From Lysobacterales bacterium (lineage in GTDB: Bacteria; Pseudomonadota; Gammaproteobacteria; Xanthomonadales; UBA2363): a stretch of 62,717 nt of DNA. Each line of letters opens with the position of its first letter. Position 1 is the first letter of the stretch. Below the pieces are notes generated by a model. That model did no database searches, was not told where the DNA came from, and was given only the letters and a program-made list of their open reading frames with translations. The stretch is taken from contig JAHCAT010000020.1 of NCBI GenBank assembly GCA_019634735.1, positions 1-62,717 of the forward strand, given 5' to 3'. The translations under genes were made by a program, and so were the position numbers. Of the stretch, positions 47,244 to 55,652 are shown piece after piece.

Positions 47244-49220
47244 TCAGAAGACGAGGTCCGTGGCGTTCTCGATGCGGACCACGCGGGGGCGGCGGGTGCC
47301 TTCCAGGGTCTCAGAGGGTCGCAGCGGATCGACTGCGCCCAGCGGGCCGAAGCTGAGCCCGGTGGCTGCCTCGATCAGCGCTATCGGCACCTGGTAGGTG
47401 CGGAACTCGCCGAACACGAAGGCCGCCTCGGTGATCCCCTGGATCATGTCGCCCTGGCTGAGGATGTAGCCCGCGGAGGCCAGCCGTCCCGTCTGCGCGT
47501 TCACCAGCGCGGCGACCTTCCAGAACTCGCGCGGCAGCCTGACCAGGTCACGATAGCTGCGGTCCTCTTCGCGCATCACCGGCCCGGTGATCACGGACAC
47601 CCGCAGGTCGTGGATCTCGGTGCTGTCGAGGATGTAGTCCTCGAGGTCGTTCCACTCGCGCTGGTTCAGGTGCTTGTGCTGGGGCGCCGAATTGACGTAG
47701 TGGAACGTGTCGGCATTGGCCTGTGCCGCCTCAGCTGCGCTGCCCCACACGGGATCCAGGCGCCGCACCAGGTGACCCCGGTCGAGGTCGTTGTTCCTGT
47801 AGATCTCGTTGCCCAGCTGGTGGGCATCCGCGAAACGCTCATCGATCAGCCAGCGGTCGCTGCGCGGAACCCGACGCAGCTGGGTGCCGTCGATGTTCAC
47901 CGCCGCGTACAGTGCCTGCCGCCGCGATCGGCTGACGGCAACCGAGAAGTGGCGGTAGCGTGCAACCTGGGGCGACCCAGCCGCACCACCGGCCACCGGT
48001 GCGACGTCGTCGGCCCAGCGGCCGAGTTGGGGCAGCGGGACTCGCCGGTCTCCGTCACCCAGGAAGTCCTCGCGATAGCCATCGCGGTCGTCGAAGCTGT
48101 CGGCCTTGCTGCGGCCGTCGGCTTCGACGCGCACGACGGGTGGCGGTGGCGGTGGCGGCTGGATCGGCGCTGCACCGGCGCCGATCAGGGGTCGCGCATG
48201 CGACAGCGCCTGGCGGATCCACCCGGCCTTCACCGCGAAGTTCCCTTGCAGGTAGATCCCGGCGAAGTGGAGCCCCACCGCCTTGCCACTGTCGAGATCG
48301 ATCACCGCCGATCCCGAGTTGCCGCCCAGCGTCGTGCAGTCGTGGACGAAGTAGTGCTCACCATCGGCCCGGAAGCTGACCTTTCCCGGCGCGAAGCGCT
48401 TGACGTCGAAGATCTCGCCGAAGTAGCGCTCCATGTCCGACTGCCCGTTGCGACTGTCGTGCGCCGGGTAGCCGATCACGCCAATCGGCTGGCGATCCTG
48501 GACTTCCGCCGAGGCCAGCTCGATCGGGTCGGGTAGCGCCACGTCAGAACGCAATTCCAGCAATGCGATATCCGGCTCATCCGGCCCCGCCAGGTAGAGC
48601 ACCCGCTCGACCCGAACCTCAAGGACCAGCGGTAGGTCGTACTCCTCGCGGAAGTCGACCTGCGCGCCGATCGGACGACCGAGCACGTTCCTGAGGAACT
48701 GCGCAGCACCTGCGCCCTGAGCGTTCGCGAAGAACTCCGCGACGTGGCGATTGGTGGCGACGATCGTCCGCCCGTCGACCTGGTCGACGATCCAGCCCGT
48801 TCCGGCCCACTCCATGGTCAGGTGGTCGAGCAACTCCACGCGCCCGACGCGCGCGACGGCCTGCTCGATCCGCGTCCGCGCCGCCTCCAGCGCGACGCGC
48901 CACGAGGGGCTGTCCACCTGCTCGAAGGTGCCGTTCCTGATCAGCAGCGAGGGCCGCCCCCAGCGCAGGACGATGGCCTCCTCGCGGGCGGTGACCGGTT
49001 CGGGCATCGGCGGCAGGGGGCGCGGATCCAGTGCGATCGCTCCGCGGCGACGCGGGGCCAGCAGACGTATCGAACGCTCGATGGTCGCCTCGTCCGGCCG
49101 TTCGGCCGCGGGCAATGCAATGGCGCCGTACGCGGCGCGCTCGCGGATCTCGTCGAGCAGTTCGCCGTCGGCGAGCAAGGAGCGGTACTGCGCGCCGAAG
49201 GAAAGGGGATCGTTTGGCAT
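47244..49220 (-). CDS. Trypsin-like protease fused to a DNA/RNA non-specific endonuclease
   Basis: A 658-residue protein without signal peptide, so cytoplasmic. Residues 1-130 form a helical region of unknown function. Residues about 135-345 are a trypsin-like (S1/S1C type) protease with His159 (NRHV), Asp217 (PDIAL) and Ser302 (GGNSGSAV). A poly-Pro linker (355-361) follows. Residues about 415-630 are a NUC1/EndoG-like beta-beta-alpha-metal nuclease with DRGHL (His483) and the metal asparagine around Asn519 (HLNQREWNDLED). All catalytic residues appear intact. The start at 49220 has only a weak AGGTG. It is flanked on both sides by RAYT-type repeats. A suicide effector activated by proteolysis is an inference. 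Confidence 0.85.
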   Translation of the reverse strand: MPNDPLSFGAQYRSLLADGELLDEIRERAAYGAIALPAAERPDEATIERSIRLLAPRRRGAIALDPRPLPPMPEPVTAREEAIVLRWGRPSLLIRNGTFEQVDSPSWRVALEAARTRIEQAVARVGRVELLDHLTMEWAGTGWIVDQVDGRTIVATNRHVAEFFANAQGAGAAQFLRNVLGRPIGAQVDFREEYDLPLVLEVRVERVLYLAGPDEPDIALLELRSDVALPDPIELASAEVQDRQPIGVIGYPAHDSRNGQSDMERYFGEIFDVKRFAPGKVSFRADGEHYFVHDCTTLGGNSGSAVIDLDSGKAVGLHFAGIYLQGNFAVKAGWIRQALSHARPLIGAGAAPIQPPPPPPPVVRVEADGRSKADSFDDRDGYREDFLGDGDRRVPLPQLGRWADDVAPVAGGAAGSPQVARYRHFSVAVSRSRRQALYAAVNIDGTQLRRVPRSDRWLIDERFADAHQLGNEIYRNNDLDRGHLVRRLDPVWGSAAEAAQANADTFHYVNSAPQHKHLNQREWNDLEDYILDSTEIHDLRVSVITGPVMREEDRSYRDLVRLPREFWKVAALVNAQTGRLASAGYILSQGDMIQGITEAAFVFGEFRTYQVPIALIEAATGLSFGPLGAVDPLRPSETLEGTRRPRVVRIENATDLVF

Positions 49221-49265
49221 GGGCGGGGCACCTGTGGGCTTCATCCTCTGGAGGGCGCCGGGCGC

Positions 49266-49483
49266 GGGAAGTCTCAGGGACAACGTCGTTCCCCTCTCGC
49301 GATGACGGTGTCCTGGGCAGCCCGACCTGAGGCTCCTGGATGCAGCGCGACCCATCGCGCAGGTGCTGTATCGCCCCGGCGCGCGACGGCGACGCCACCC
49401 CGCCTGACCGGAGCCGGCAAGCAGGCCCGAAAGTGTCCCTGACACCTTTTCGCTTCGAAATTGTCCCTGACACCTTTTCGCTT
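49266..49483. repeat. Three RAYT-type repeats upstream of the protease-nuclease gene
   Basis: A degenerate plus-orientation copy at 49266-49284 and two strong inverted copies at 49429-49456 and 49457-49483. The last two are tandem (GAAAGTGTCCCTGACACCTTTTCGC and its near twin), with extended identity of at least 20 bp. They close the repeat-bracketed island that began at 44788. No other gene lies in 49221-49588. Confidence 0.9.
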
Positions 49484-49588
49484 TTCGGTCTGGCGTGGCG
49501 GGGGGGCGGCTGGGCGGATCGGTTGGCGGAGGGTGTGAACGTTCGTTCCGGGGCGCGCTCAACATCGGCCAGCCCACGGAGCGCCCTC

Positions 49589-50695
49589 ATGAACATCCCG
49601 CTGATGCCCCTGCTCGCAACGACCTTCCTGGCGCTGGGCGCTCTGCTCCCCGGGCTTGCCGCGGCGCAACCTGAGGCCCTCGATTGCGGGCCGGTACCGG
49701 CGACCATGCGCGCGGCGCGCATCGCCGCGGCCGGGCCGCCGCAGGCGCTCACCGTCGAGACGGTGCCGGTGGCCCGACCCGCCGCCGGCGAGGTGCTGGT
49801 GCAGGTGCACTACGCCGCCGTCAATCCGGTCGACTGGAAGCTGCAGCAGGCCGGGCGCCTGCCGTTCCCGGCCACCCCAGGGGGCGACTTCGCCGGCGTG
49901 GTGGTCGCGCTCGGCGCCGGCGTCACCGGCTTCGCCTGCGGCGACCGCGTGGCGGGCATCGTCGACCAGGTCGCGCGGCCGGGCAGCTATGCCGAGTACG
50001 TCGCCGTGCCGGCCACCGAGATCGTCCCAGCGCCCGCGGCGCTGAGCCTGGCGGAGGCCGCCGCCTGGCCGACCGTCGCGGTCGCCGCGTGGCGCTACCT
50101 GGTGGAAGCGGCCGGCGTGCAGGCCGGCGAACGCGTGCTGGTGCACGGCGGGGCCGGCGGCGTCGGTTCCTTGGTGGTGCAGATCGCCAAGGCGCGCGGC
50201 GCCCACGTCATCGCCACCGCCTCGGCCCGCAACCACGACTTCCTGCACGAACTCGGCGCCGACCAGACCATCGACTACCAGACCACCCGCTTCGAGGAGG
50301 CGGTGCGCGGTGTCGACATCGTGATCGACACCGTCGGCGGTGACACCCTGGCGCGCTCGCCCGCGGTGCTGCGCGATGGCGGCCGCCTGGTCACCCTGGT
50401 CGGCACCGTGCCCGCGAACCTGTGCGCCGACGGCCGCATCGCCTGCCCCGCGACGCCGCCGTGGCGGGTGCGTCCGGCCCTGGAAGCGGTCGCGCCCCTG
50501 ATCGCCAGCGGCCAGGTGCGCATCCACATCGAGCGCACCTGGCCCCTGGCCGAGGTGGTCGAAGCACAGGAGCACAACCGCAGCGGTCGCACGCGCGGCA
50601 AGGTCGTGATCGCCATGCCGGTGGCGCTGGACCCGTCCGTGCAGGACGGCCTCGCGCGCGAAGGCGACCCGACCGCTGGGCGCCCGCGGCCCTGA
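49589..50695 (+). CDS. Zinc-independent MDR oxidoreductase with a signal peptide
   Basis: A 368-residue member of the quinone-reductase branch of medium-chain dehydrogenases, with GGDFAGVVVALGAGVTGF, the GSYAEYVAVPA motif and nucleotide-binding VHGGAGGVGSLVVQIAKARGA. Unusually it begins with a signal peptide (MNIPLMPLLATTFLALGALLPGLAAAQ) and a 15-residue spacer before the normal MDR start (MRAARI, 49706). GGAG lies 6-8 bases before the ATG at 49589, which favours the exported form. NADPH is not normally available in the periplasm, so the role is puzzling. Confidence 0.82.
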   Translation: MNIPLMPLLATTFLALGALLPGLAAAQPEALDCGPVPATMRAARIAAAGPPQALTVETVPVARPAAGEVLVQVHYAAVNPVDWKLQQAGRLPFPATPGGDFAGVVVALGAGVTGFACGDRVAGIVDQVARPGSYAEYVAVPATEIVPAPAALSLAEAAAWPTVAVAAWRYLVEAAGVQAGERVLVHGGAGGVGSLVVQIAKARGAHVIATASARNHDFLHELGADQTIDYQTTRFEEAVRGVDIVIDTVGGDTLARSPAVLRDGGRLVTLVGTVPANLCADGRIACPATPPWRVRPALEAVAPLIASGQVRIHIERTWPLAEVVEAQEHNRSGRTRGKVVIAMPVALDPSVQDGLAREGDPTAGRPRP

Positions 50696-50747
50696 TCCCC
50701 GCGCCGCCACGCCCCGCCCTCGCCCCCGCCCAGACAGGAGATTCCCG

Positions 50748-51185
50748 ATGCGCAGACCCCTTGCCGCCCTCGCCTTGCTCGCCACCCTGCCCGCCCTGGC
50801 CACGCCGCCCGCCCAGGGCAATGACATCGATGCGGTCAGGGTGCCGCTGCAGGCCTACCTGGACGGCCACGCCACCGGCCAGGAACGCCACTTCCGGCGC
50901 GCCTTCGCGCCCGACGCCCTGCTGGTTGGCGTCAAGGACGGCGTCTACGGCCAGCGTCCGGCCAGCGACTACATCGCCCAGTCCTCGAGCGGCCGCGCCC
51001 CGCGCGACGAGGCCCAGCGCAAGCGCCGCATCCGCTCGGTGGTCGTCGACGGCGACGTCGCCACCGCCGTCATCGAGCTGGACTACCCCGACATGCGCGC
51101 CTACGACCACATGAGCCTGGTCCGCTTCGAGGATGGCTGGCGGATCGTGGTCAAGGCCTACCACGCGGTCACGCCGGGGGCCTGA
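50748..51185 (+). CDS. Secreted NTF2-like protein
   Basis: A 145-residue exported protein: signal peptide MRRPLAALALLATLPALATP, then an NTF2-like (SnoaL or putative lumazine-binding) fold, with IDAVRVPLQAYLDGHATGQERHFRRAFAPDALL in the first helix and the MSLVRFEDGWRIVVKAYH hallmark at the end. Family members are ligand-binding or weak-enzyme proteins of uncertain role. It follows the MDR gene by 52 bp with GGAG 8 bases before the ATG, so a shared envelope function is possible. Confidence 0.85.
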   Translation: MRRPLAALALLATLPALATPPAQGNDIDAVRVPLQAYLDGHATGQERHFRRAFAPDALLVGVKDGVYGQRPASDYIAQSSSGRAPRDEAQRKRRIRSVVVDGDVATAVIELDYPDMRAYDHMSLVRFEDGWRIVVKAYHAVTPGA

Positions 51186-51579
51186 ACGGCCGACCGGCGC
51201 CGTGGACCGGCCCGGACGCCTGGCCAGGTCCTCGTCCCCCATCGCGGGGCGGCCCCTCCGCCGCGCAGGCGGCGCCGTCCGCGCGTGCGCCGCCCACGGG
51301 GTCTCGTCGCGGCGCCGTGCCCGCCGCGATGATCGCGACGCCTCTGCAGCCTGTACCCCGGGGCGAGGGCACCACCGGCGGCGCGCCGGGGTCGGGCCGC
51401 CCTCGCCCTGTCCGCGCATCGCTCCGCTTCGCCGCGACCGTGACTTCTGGCGGTGGACAGCGGTCCGGGCCGTCCAGAGGATCGAGGCAGCTGGCCGGTC
51501 GAACCAGGCCGCCACGATGGTCGCCGTGCCGGCCCGCGGACGCGCGGCCTTCGCGTCCAGTCCCCGGATCTCGGAGTCG
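51186..51579. other. Intergenic region before the dsbD-like gene
   Basis: 394 bp of GC-rich sequence without a supported gene, repeat or RNA. Open frames continue from the downstream gene to 51133 but lack coding character before 51580. Confidence 0.5.
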
Positions 51580-53763
51580 ATGGATACCCCCCGGTGCAAC
51601 GAGGTGGCCAGCAAGGCCGGCGCGCTGCGGTGCGTGAGCCGGTCCCGCGCGCTGCTGGCCCTGCTCGCCGTCCTGCTGGCGCCAGCGGCGGCCCGGCCGG
51701 CCTCGGAGCCGGTGCGCACCGACCACCTTGACTCGCGCCTGGTCGCGCAGGCCACCGCGGCCGTGCCCGGCCAGACGCTGGCCCTGGGCCTGTTGCTGGA
51801 GCACGATCCGCACTGGCACACCTACTGGCGCAACCCTGGCGATTCCGGCCTGCCGACGCAGCTCGAGCTGGAACTGCCGGAGGGCGTCGTCGCCGGCCCG
51901 ATCGAGTGGCCGCATCCGGAACGCTTCGAGTTGGCCGACATCGTCAACTTCGGCTATGGCGGGCGGCGCCTGCTGCCGGTCACGGTCACGGTGCCGGCCG
52001 ACTACGCGGCGTCCTCGTTGCCGATCCGCGCCTCGGCGAGCTGGCTGATCTGCGAGGTCGAATGCATTCCCGGCGAGGCCGGATACGCGTTCGAGCTGCC
52101 GGTCGCGGCGTCCGCACAAGTCGAACCCCGCTGGGCCGACGACTTCGCCGCCGCCCGCGCCGCCCTGCCGCAGCCGGCGACGGACAGCCTGGCGATCGCC
52201 GAGGGATCCGACGCCATCGCCCTGGCGCTGTCCGGCCTCGACGGAGGCGCCACCCCGGTGCATTGGCGATGGTTCCCGGAAACCCCGGAGGTCTTCGCCA
52301 ATGGCGCGCTGCCGCAGTGGCAACGCACGCCGGACGGCTGGCAGGCGCGCTGGCGCAAGAGCGAATATTTCACCCGGCTCCCGGCCGAGGTCGCCCTGGT
52401 GGCGGTCGACGGCGCGCGTACGGCCTGGCGCTTCCCCGCCCGTCTCGACGCCAGCCTCGTGCCGGTCGCCGGCACCGAGCAACCCGACATCGCGACCGGC
52501 GATACCTCGGCCCTCGGCCTGCTGCCTGCCCTGCTGCTGGCCCTGCTCGGCGGCCTGGTGCTGAACCTGATGCCCTGCGTGTTCCCGGTATTGTCGATGA
52601 AGGCGATGTCGGCGCTGGAGGCGGCCGACGATCGCGGCGAGCTGCGCCGCCATGGCCTGTGGTACACCGCCGGCGTTGTCGCCACCTTCCTGCTGCTGGC
52701 CGGCGCCCTGCTCGCGCTGCGCGCCGGCGGCGAGCAGCTCGGCTGGGGCTTCCAGCTGCAGGAGCCGCGCTTCGTGGCCGTGGTCGCCCTGCTGCTGTTC
52801 GCGATGGCGCTGTCGTTCTCCGGCGTGTGGGCCCTGGGCGGCCGCTTCGTGGGCGCCGGCCAGCGCCTGACCGAAGGTCGTGGCGCACGCGCCGCGTTCT
52901 TCACCGGCGCGTTGGCCGTAGTCGTCGCCAGTCCCTGCACCGCGCCGTTCATGGGCACCGCCCTGGGCTGGGCGCTGGTGCAGCCGACCGCCGCCGCCCT
53001 GACGGTGTTCGCCGCGCTCGGTCTCGGCCTGGCCGCGCCGATGCTGCTGCTGGGCTTCGCCCCGGCGCTGGCCCGCGCCCTGCCGCGACCGGGGCCGTGG
53101 ATGGAGGGCTTCCGGCAACTGCTGGCCTTCCCCCTGTACCTGACCGTGGTCTGGCTGCTGTGGGTGTACGGCGAGCAGACCTCGGCCCTGGGCATGGCCT
53201 GGCTGCTGGTCGCGCTGACCGCACTGGCGTTCGCGCTGTGGCTGCTCGGGCGGCGACCGGCGATGCGCTCGCCGGGTTTCCGGCGCGTGGCCACGGCCGC
53301 CGCTGCCGCGGCACTGGCGATCGCCATCGCCCTGCCCATGTCGGCTTCCGCGCCGCCGCCAGCCACCGCCGGCGCAGCAGCGGCCGGCGAGGACGGCACC
53401 GAACCCTGGAGCGAGCAGCGACTTGCCGAACTGCGCGCCACCGGCCGCCCTGTGCTGGTCAACATGACCGCGGCCTGGTGCATCACCTGCCTGGCCAACG
53501 AGCGCATCGCGCTGGCCACCGACACGGTGCGCCAGGCGCTCGCCGCCCGCAATGTCGCGTACCTCAAGGGCGACTGGACGCGCAGCGACCCGGCGATCAC
53601 CGGCTACCTGGCGCGCTACGGCCGCACTGGCGTGCCCCTGTACGTGCTCTACCCGCCCGATGGCGGCGCGCCCCGCGTGCTGCCGCAACTGCTCACCGCG
53701 TCCGGCGTCGCCGACGCCGTGCTCGCCCTGCCACCCGCCCCACCCCAGGAGACCGCGCCATGA
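51580..53763 (+). CDS. Thiol:disulfide interchange protein, DsbD/ScsB type
   Basis: A 727-residue inner-membrane reductase carrying electrons from cytoplasmic thioredoxin to the periplasm. Order: signal peptide (about 1-42), an N-terminal domain with the Cys pair CEVEC, a membrane domain of about eight helices with the two conserved cysteines in LMPCVFPVLS and ASPCTAPFMG, and a C-terminal thioredoxin domain with AWCITC. The extended N-terminal domain is closer to ScsB than to classical DsbD. GGAG lies 5 bases before the ATG. It overlaps the redoxin lipoprotein by 4 bases. Confidence 0.92.
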   Translation: MDTPRCNEVASKAGALRCVSRSRALLALLAVLLAPAAARPASEPVRTDHLDSRLVAQATAAVPGQTLALGLLLEHDPHWHTYWRNPGDSGLPTQLELELPEGVVAGPIEWPHPERFELADIVNFGYGGRRLLPVTVTVPADYAASSLPIRASASWLICEVECIPGEAGYAFELPVAASAQVEPRWADDFAAARAALPQPATDSLAIAEGSDAIALALSGLDGGATPVHWRWFPETPEVFANGALPQWQRTPDGWQARWRKSEYFTRLPAEVALVAVDGARTAWRFPARLDASLVPVAGTEQPDIATGDTSALGLLPALLLALLGGLVLNLMPCVFPVLSMKAMSALEAADDRGELRRHGLWYTAGVVATFLLLAGALLALRAGGEQLGWGFQLQEPRFVAVVALLLFAMALSFSGVWALGGRFVGAGQRLTEGRGARAAFFTGALAVVVASPCTAPFMGTALGWALVQPTAAALTVFAALGLGLAAPMLLLGFAPALARALPRPGPWMEGFRQLLAFPLYLTVVWLLWVYGEQTSALGMAWLLVALTALAFALWLLGRRPAMRSPGFRRVATAAAAAALAIAIALPMSASAPPPATAGAAAAGEDGTEPWSEQRLAELRATGRPVLVNMTAAWCITCLANERIALATDTVRQALAARNVAYLKGDWTRSDPAITGYLARYGRTGVPLYVLYPPDGGAPRVLPQLLTASGVADAVLALPPAPPQETAP

Positions 53764-54398
53764 AAGTCCGACTGTCAACCGCCACCCTGACCCTCGCCGC
53801 GGTCCTTGCCGGCTGCGGCGGCGTCGACCTGGAGGCGATCGCGTCCACCGCCCCCGCCCGGGTCGGTGAGGCTGCGCCAGCCTTCACCCTGGTCGATTCG
53901 ACCGGACGCACGCACTCCCTGGCCGACTTCGCCGGCAAGACCGTGGTGCTGGAGTGGACCAACCACGACTGCCCATTCGTCAAGAAGCACTACGGCGCCG
54001 ACAACATGCAGGGCCAGCAGCGCGCCGCCACCGGCGACGAGGTGGTCTGGCTGACCGTCAACTCCTCCGCCCCCGGCCAGCAGGGCCACGTCGACGGCGC
54101 TCGCGCCGAGCAGATCCGCACCGAGGCCCGCGCCGCGCAGACCGCCTACCTGCTCGACCCCGCCGGCGCCACCGGCCGAGCCTACGGCGCCGTCACCACG
54201 CCGCACATGTACGTGATCGACCCGACCGGCGTGCTGCGCTACGCCGGCGCCATCGACAGCATCCCCAGCGCCAACCCCGGCGACATCGCCACCGCCACCC
54301 AGTACGTCCCGCAGGCCCTGGCCGAGCTGGCGGCCGGCCAGGCGGTGAGCGTGCCGGTCACCCGCCCCTATGGCTGTGCGGTGAAGTACGCGAACTGA
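53760..54398 (+). CDS. Redoxin-family lipoprotein
   Basis: A 212-residue lipoprotein: lipobox LAGC, a linker, then a thioredoxin/AhpC-like domain starting VGEAAPAFTLVDSTGRTHSLADFAGKTVVLEW. The redox motif is HDCPFVKKHY with one cysteine of a usual CxxC missing, plus a C-terminal YGCAVKY. The ATG overlaps the stop of the DsbD-type gene (ATGA), so it is likely a periplasmic partner reduced by that protein. Related to peroxiredoxin-like proteins with the CPFV motif. Confidence 0.88.
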   Translation: MKVRLSTATLTLAAVLAGCGGVDLEAIASTAPARVGEAAPAFTLVDSTGRTHSLADFAGKTVVLEWTNHDCPFVKKHYGADNMQGQQRAATGDEVVWLTVNSSAPGQQGHVDGARAEQIRTEARAAQTAYLLDPAGATGRAYGAVTTPHMYVIDPTGVLRYAGAIDSIPSANPGDIATATQYVPQALAELAAGQAVSVPVTRPYGCAVKYAN

Positions 54399-54594
54399 GC
54401 GGCCACTTCGTCGCGGCGGTGGACGCCTTGTGCCACGCACCGGGCGTCCTCGCCGCGATGCCGGCATCCCGGCCCGGGCGGCGCCACTCCCCTTCGCAGC
54501 GCACGCCTTCCGGCCGCATTCGCATCGATCGTCGCGATGCCGCCGCGCGAACCGGACTTGCCGGCACCATGACGCCTACAGGCAAGACCAGAGA

Positions 54595-54894
54595 TCACTC
54601 CAGACCGACCAGCAAGCTCACCACCCCGGCCCGATTGACGAGCACAACGAGTTGCGCGGGCTGGCGGGAGCCATCGACATCGCGGCACGAACTGCAACTG
54701 ACGACGACCACCCGCTCCGGACTCCTGCCTTGCGGGGCATAGGTAGCCTGCGACGCCCAGGCGTACCTGGACGCGACCCATTGCTTCGCGGCCTCGATTG
54801 CGCCTTCGTCGTCCACACTCGATGGTGCCGTCGCACAGGCCGTCAACGCGAGGGCCACACCAATTGCCGCGAGTCTGGAGGATGGCGTCTTCAC
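54595..54894 (-). CDS. Small lipoprotein of unknown function
   Basis: A 99-residue protein beginning with GTG; lipobox LTAC in KTPSSRLAAIGVALALTACATA. The mature part contains VVVVSCSSCRDVDGSRQ with a CSSC pair, and ends in a beta-rich LVVLVNRAGVVSLLVGLE. I do not recognise it. It lies immediately downstream (minus strand) of an attC-like palindrome, which suggests a former gene-cassette origin. The ribosome binding site is weak. The 54399-54594 gap before it has nothing notable. Confidence 0.6.
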   Translation of the reverse strand: MKTPSSRLAAIGVALALTACATAPSSVDDEGAIEAAKQWVASRYAWASQATYAPQGRSPERVVVVSCSSCRDVDGSRQPAQLVVLVNRAGVVSLLVGLE

Positions 54895-54912
54895 TTCGGA
54901 CCCGACCTCTGG

Positions 54913-54954
54913 TTCAGTGTGCGCCGCGAAGCGGCGTCCGGATGAAGGGCTGAA
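54913..54954 (-). repeat. Degenerate attC-like palindrome
   Basis: In minus orientation TTCAG..CTGAA arms surround GACGCCGC-TTC-GCGGCGC. The central stem matches that of the intact attC at 58971-59031. The flanking 7-bp core sites are missing, so this is a decayed attC at best. Confidence 0.4.
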
Positions 54955-55084
54955 AAGGCGTCAGCGACGCTCCTTGAGCCACAACCTTCGCGTGCATTGA
55001 CTTAGCCATGTCCTGTCGAAAGGCCTCGGCGAGAAACCAAGGATAACGGCGTGAAGCCGAACCCTTCGCCCAGCCGCGATGGAG

Positions 55085-55504
55085 CTATCCAGGACAGCGG
55101 ACGATGGCCCGGGTACACGAGGCGGGCCCCCAGTCGCTGCGTCGCCAACAGAAGCTGTCCTGGTCCAGTCGCACCAGATCCCAGGCAACAGGGTTGCCCA
55201 ACGCGTCCATCCGGGTTTCGTCCACGAGGTCCAATCGCACGGCGTTTCCGGTCTGGCGCCCGATCCTGTAGGTGAAGCGATCGCGAAGGTCTCCCTCCCC
55301 AGCCTCACCGCCCTGGGGCCAGGTTATGTGCATCAATGACCCGTCCGGTGAGAACGAGATGACCTGTGGATTGCTTGCGCATGCTTCCGAGCCGGAGAAC
55401 TCCCACGACCCCAACAGATCGGCCAGATCCGTCGAGGGCTGGAGTCTTGGCTGGGCGACGCAGCCGGCAAGAACGAGTGTGGATGCAGCCAGGAAATGTC
55501 TCAT
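55085..55504 (-). CDS. Lipoprotein of unknown function
   Basis: A 139-residue lipoprotein: MRHFLAASTLVLAGCVAQ gives lipobox LAGC. The mature part has a lipocalin-like opening (DLADLLGSWEFSGSEAC) and beta-rich segments (GSLMHITWPQGG; DRFTYRIGRQTGNAVRLDLVD), ending in paired cysteines. A small beta-barrel is plausible. The start was chosen at 55504 because GAGGA lies 10 bases upstream and the lipobox then falls at the right position. It lies 190 bp before the other small lipoprotein gene on the same strand. Confidence 0.7.
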   Translation of the reverse strand: MRHFLAASTLVLAGCVAQPRLQPSTDLADLLGSWEFSGSEACASNPQVISFSPDGSLMHITWPQGGEAGEGDLRDRFTYRIGRQTGNAVRLDLVDETRMDALGNPVAWDLVRLDQDSFCWRRSDWGPASCTRAIVRCPG

Positions 55505-55595
55505 GATTCCAAGGTCCTCGGCGTGGACGCGCGCTGCCAGGGCATACTGCATGGGGTGTGCACGGCAGTTGCCCCTGCCGCCGTCATCACATTGC

Positions 55596-55622
55596 AGGAA
55601 GTCCCCCTGACACCCTTTTCAC
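55596..55622. repeat. Solitary RAYT-type repeat
   Basis: An inverted-orientation copy (GTCCCCCTGACACCCTTTTC) of the repeat family clustered at 44.8-49.5 kb, found 6 kb away between a lipoprotein gene and the SEL1 gene. It shows the family spreads beyond the main island. Confidence 0.75.
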
Positions 55623-55652
55623 TGCCCTTTTCACTGAAATCGTTCTCGGTCT

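Noticed and set aside
51169..53778. An 869-codon minus-strand open frame opposite the dsbD-type gene
   Set aside because: Gln/Arg/Gly-rich noise mirroring a gene with all DsbD motifs in the other strand.
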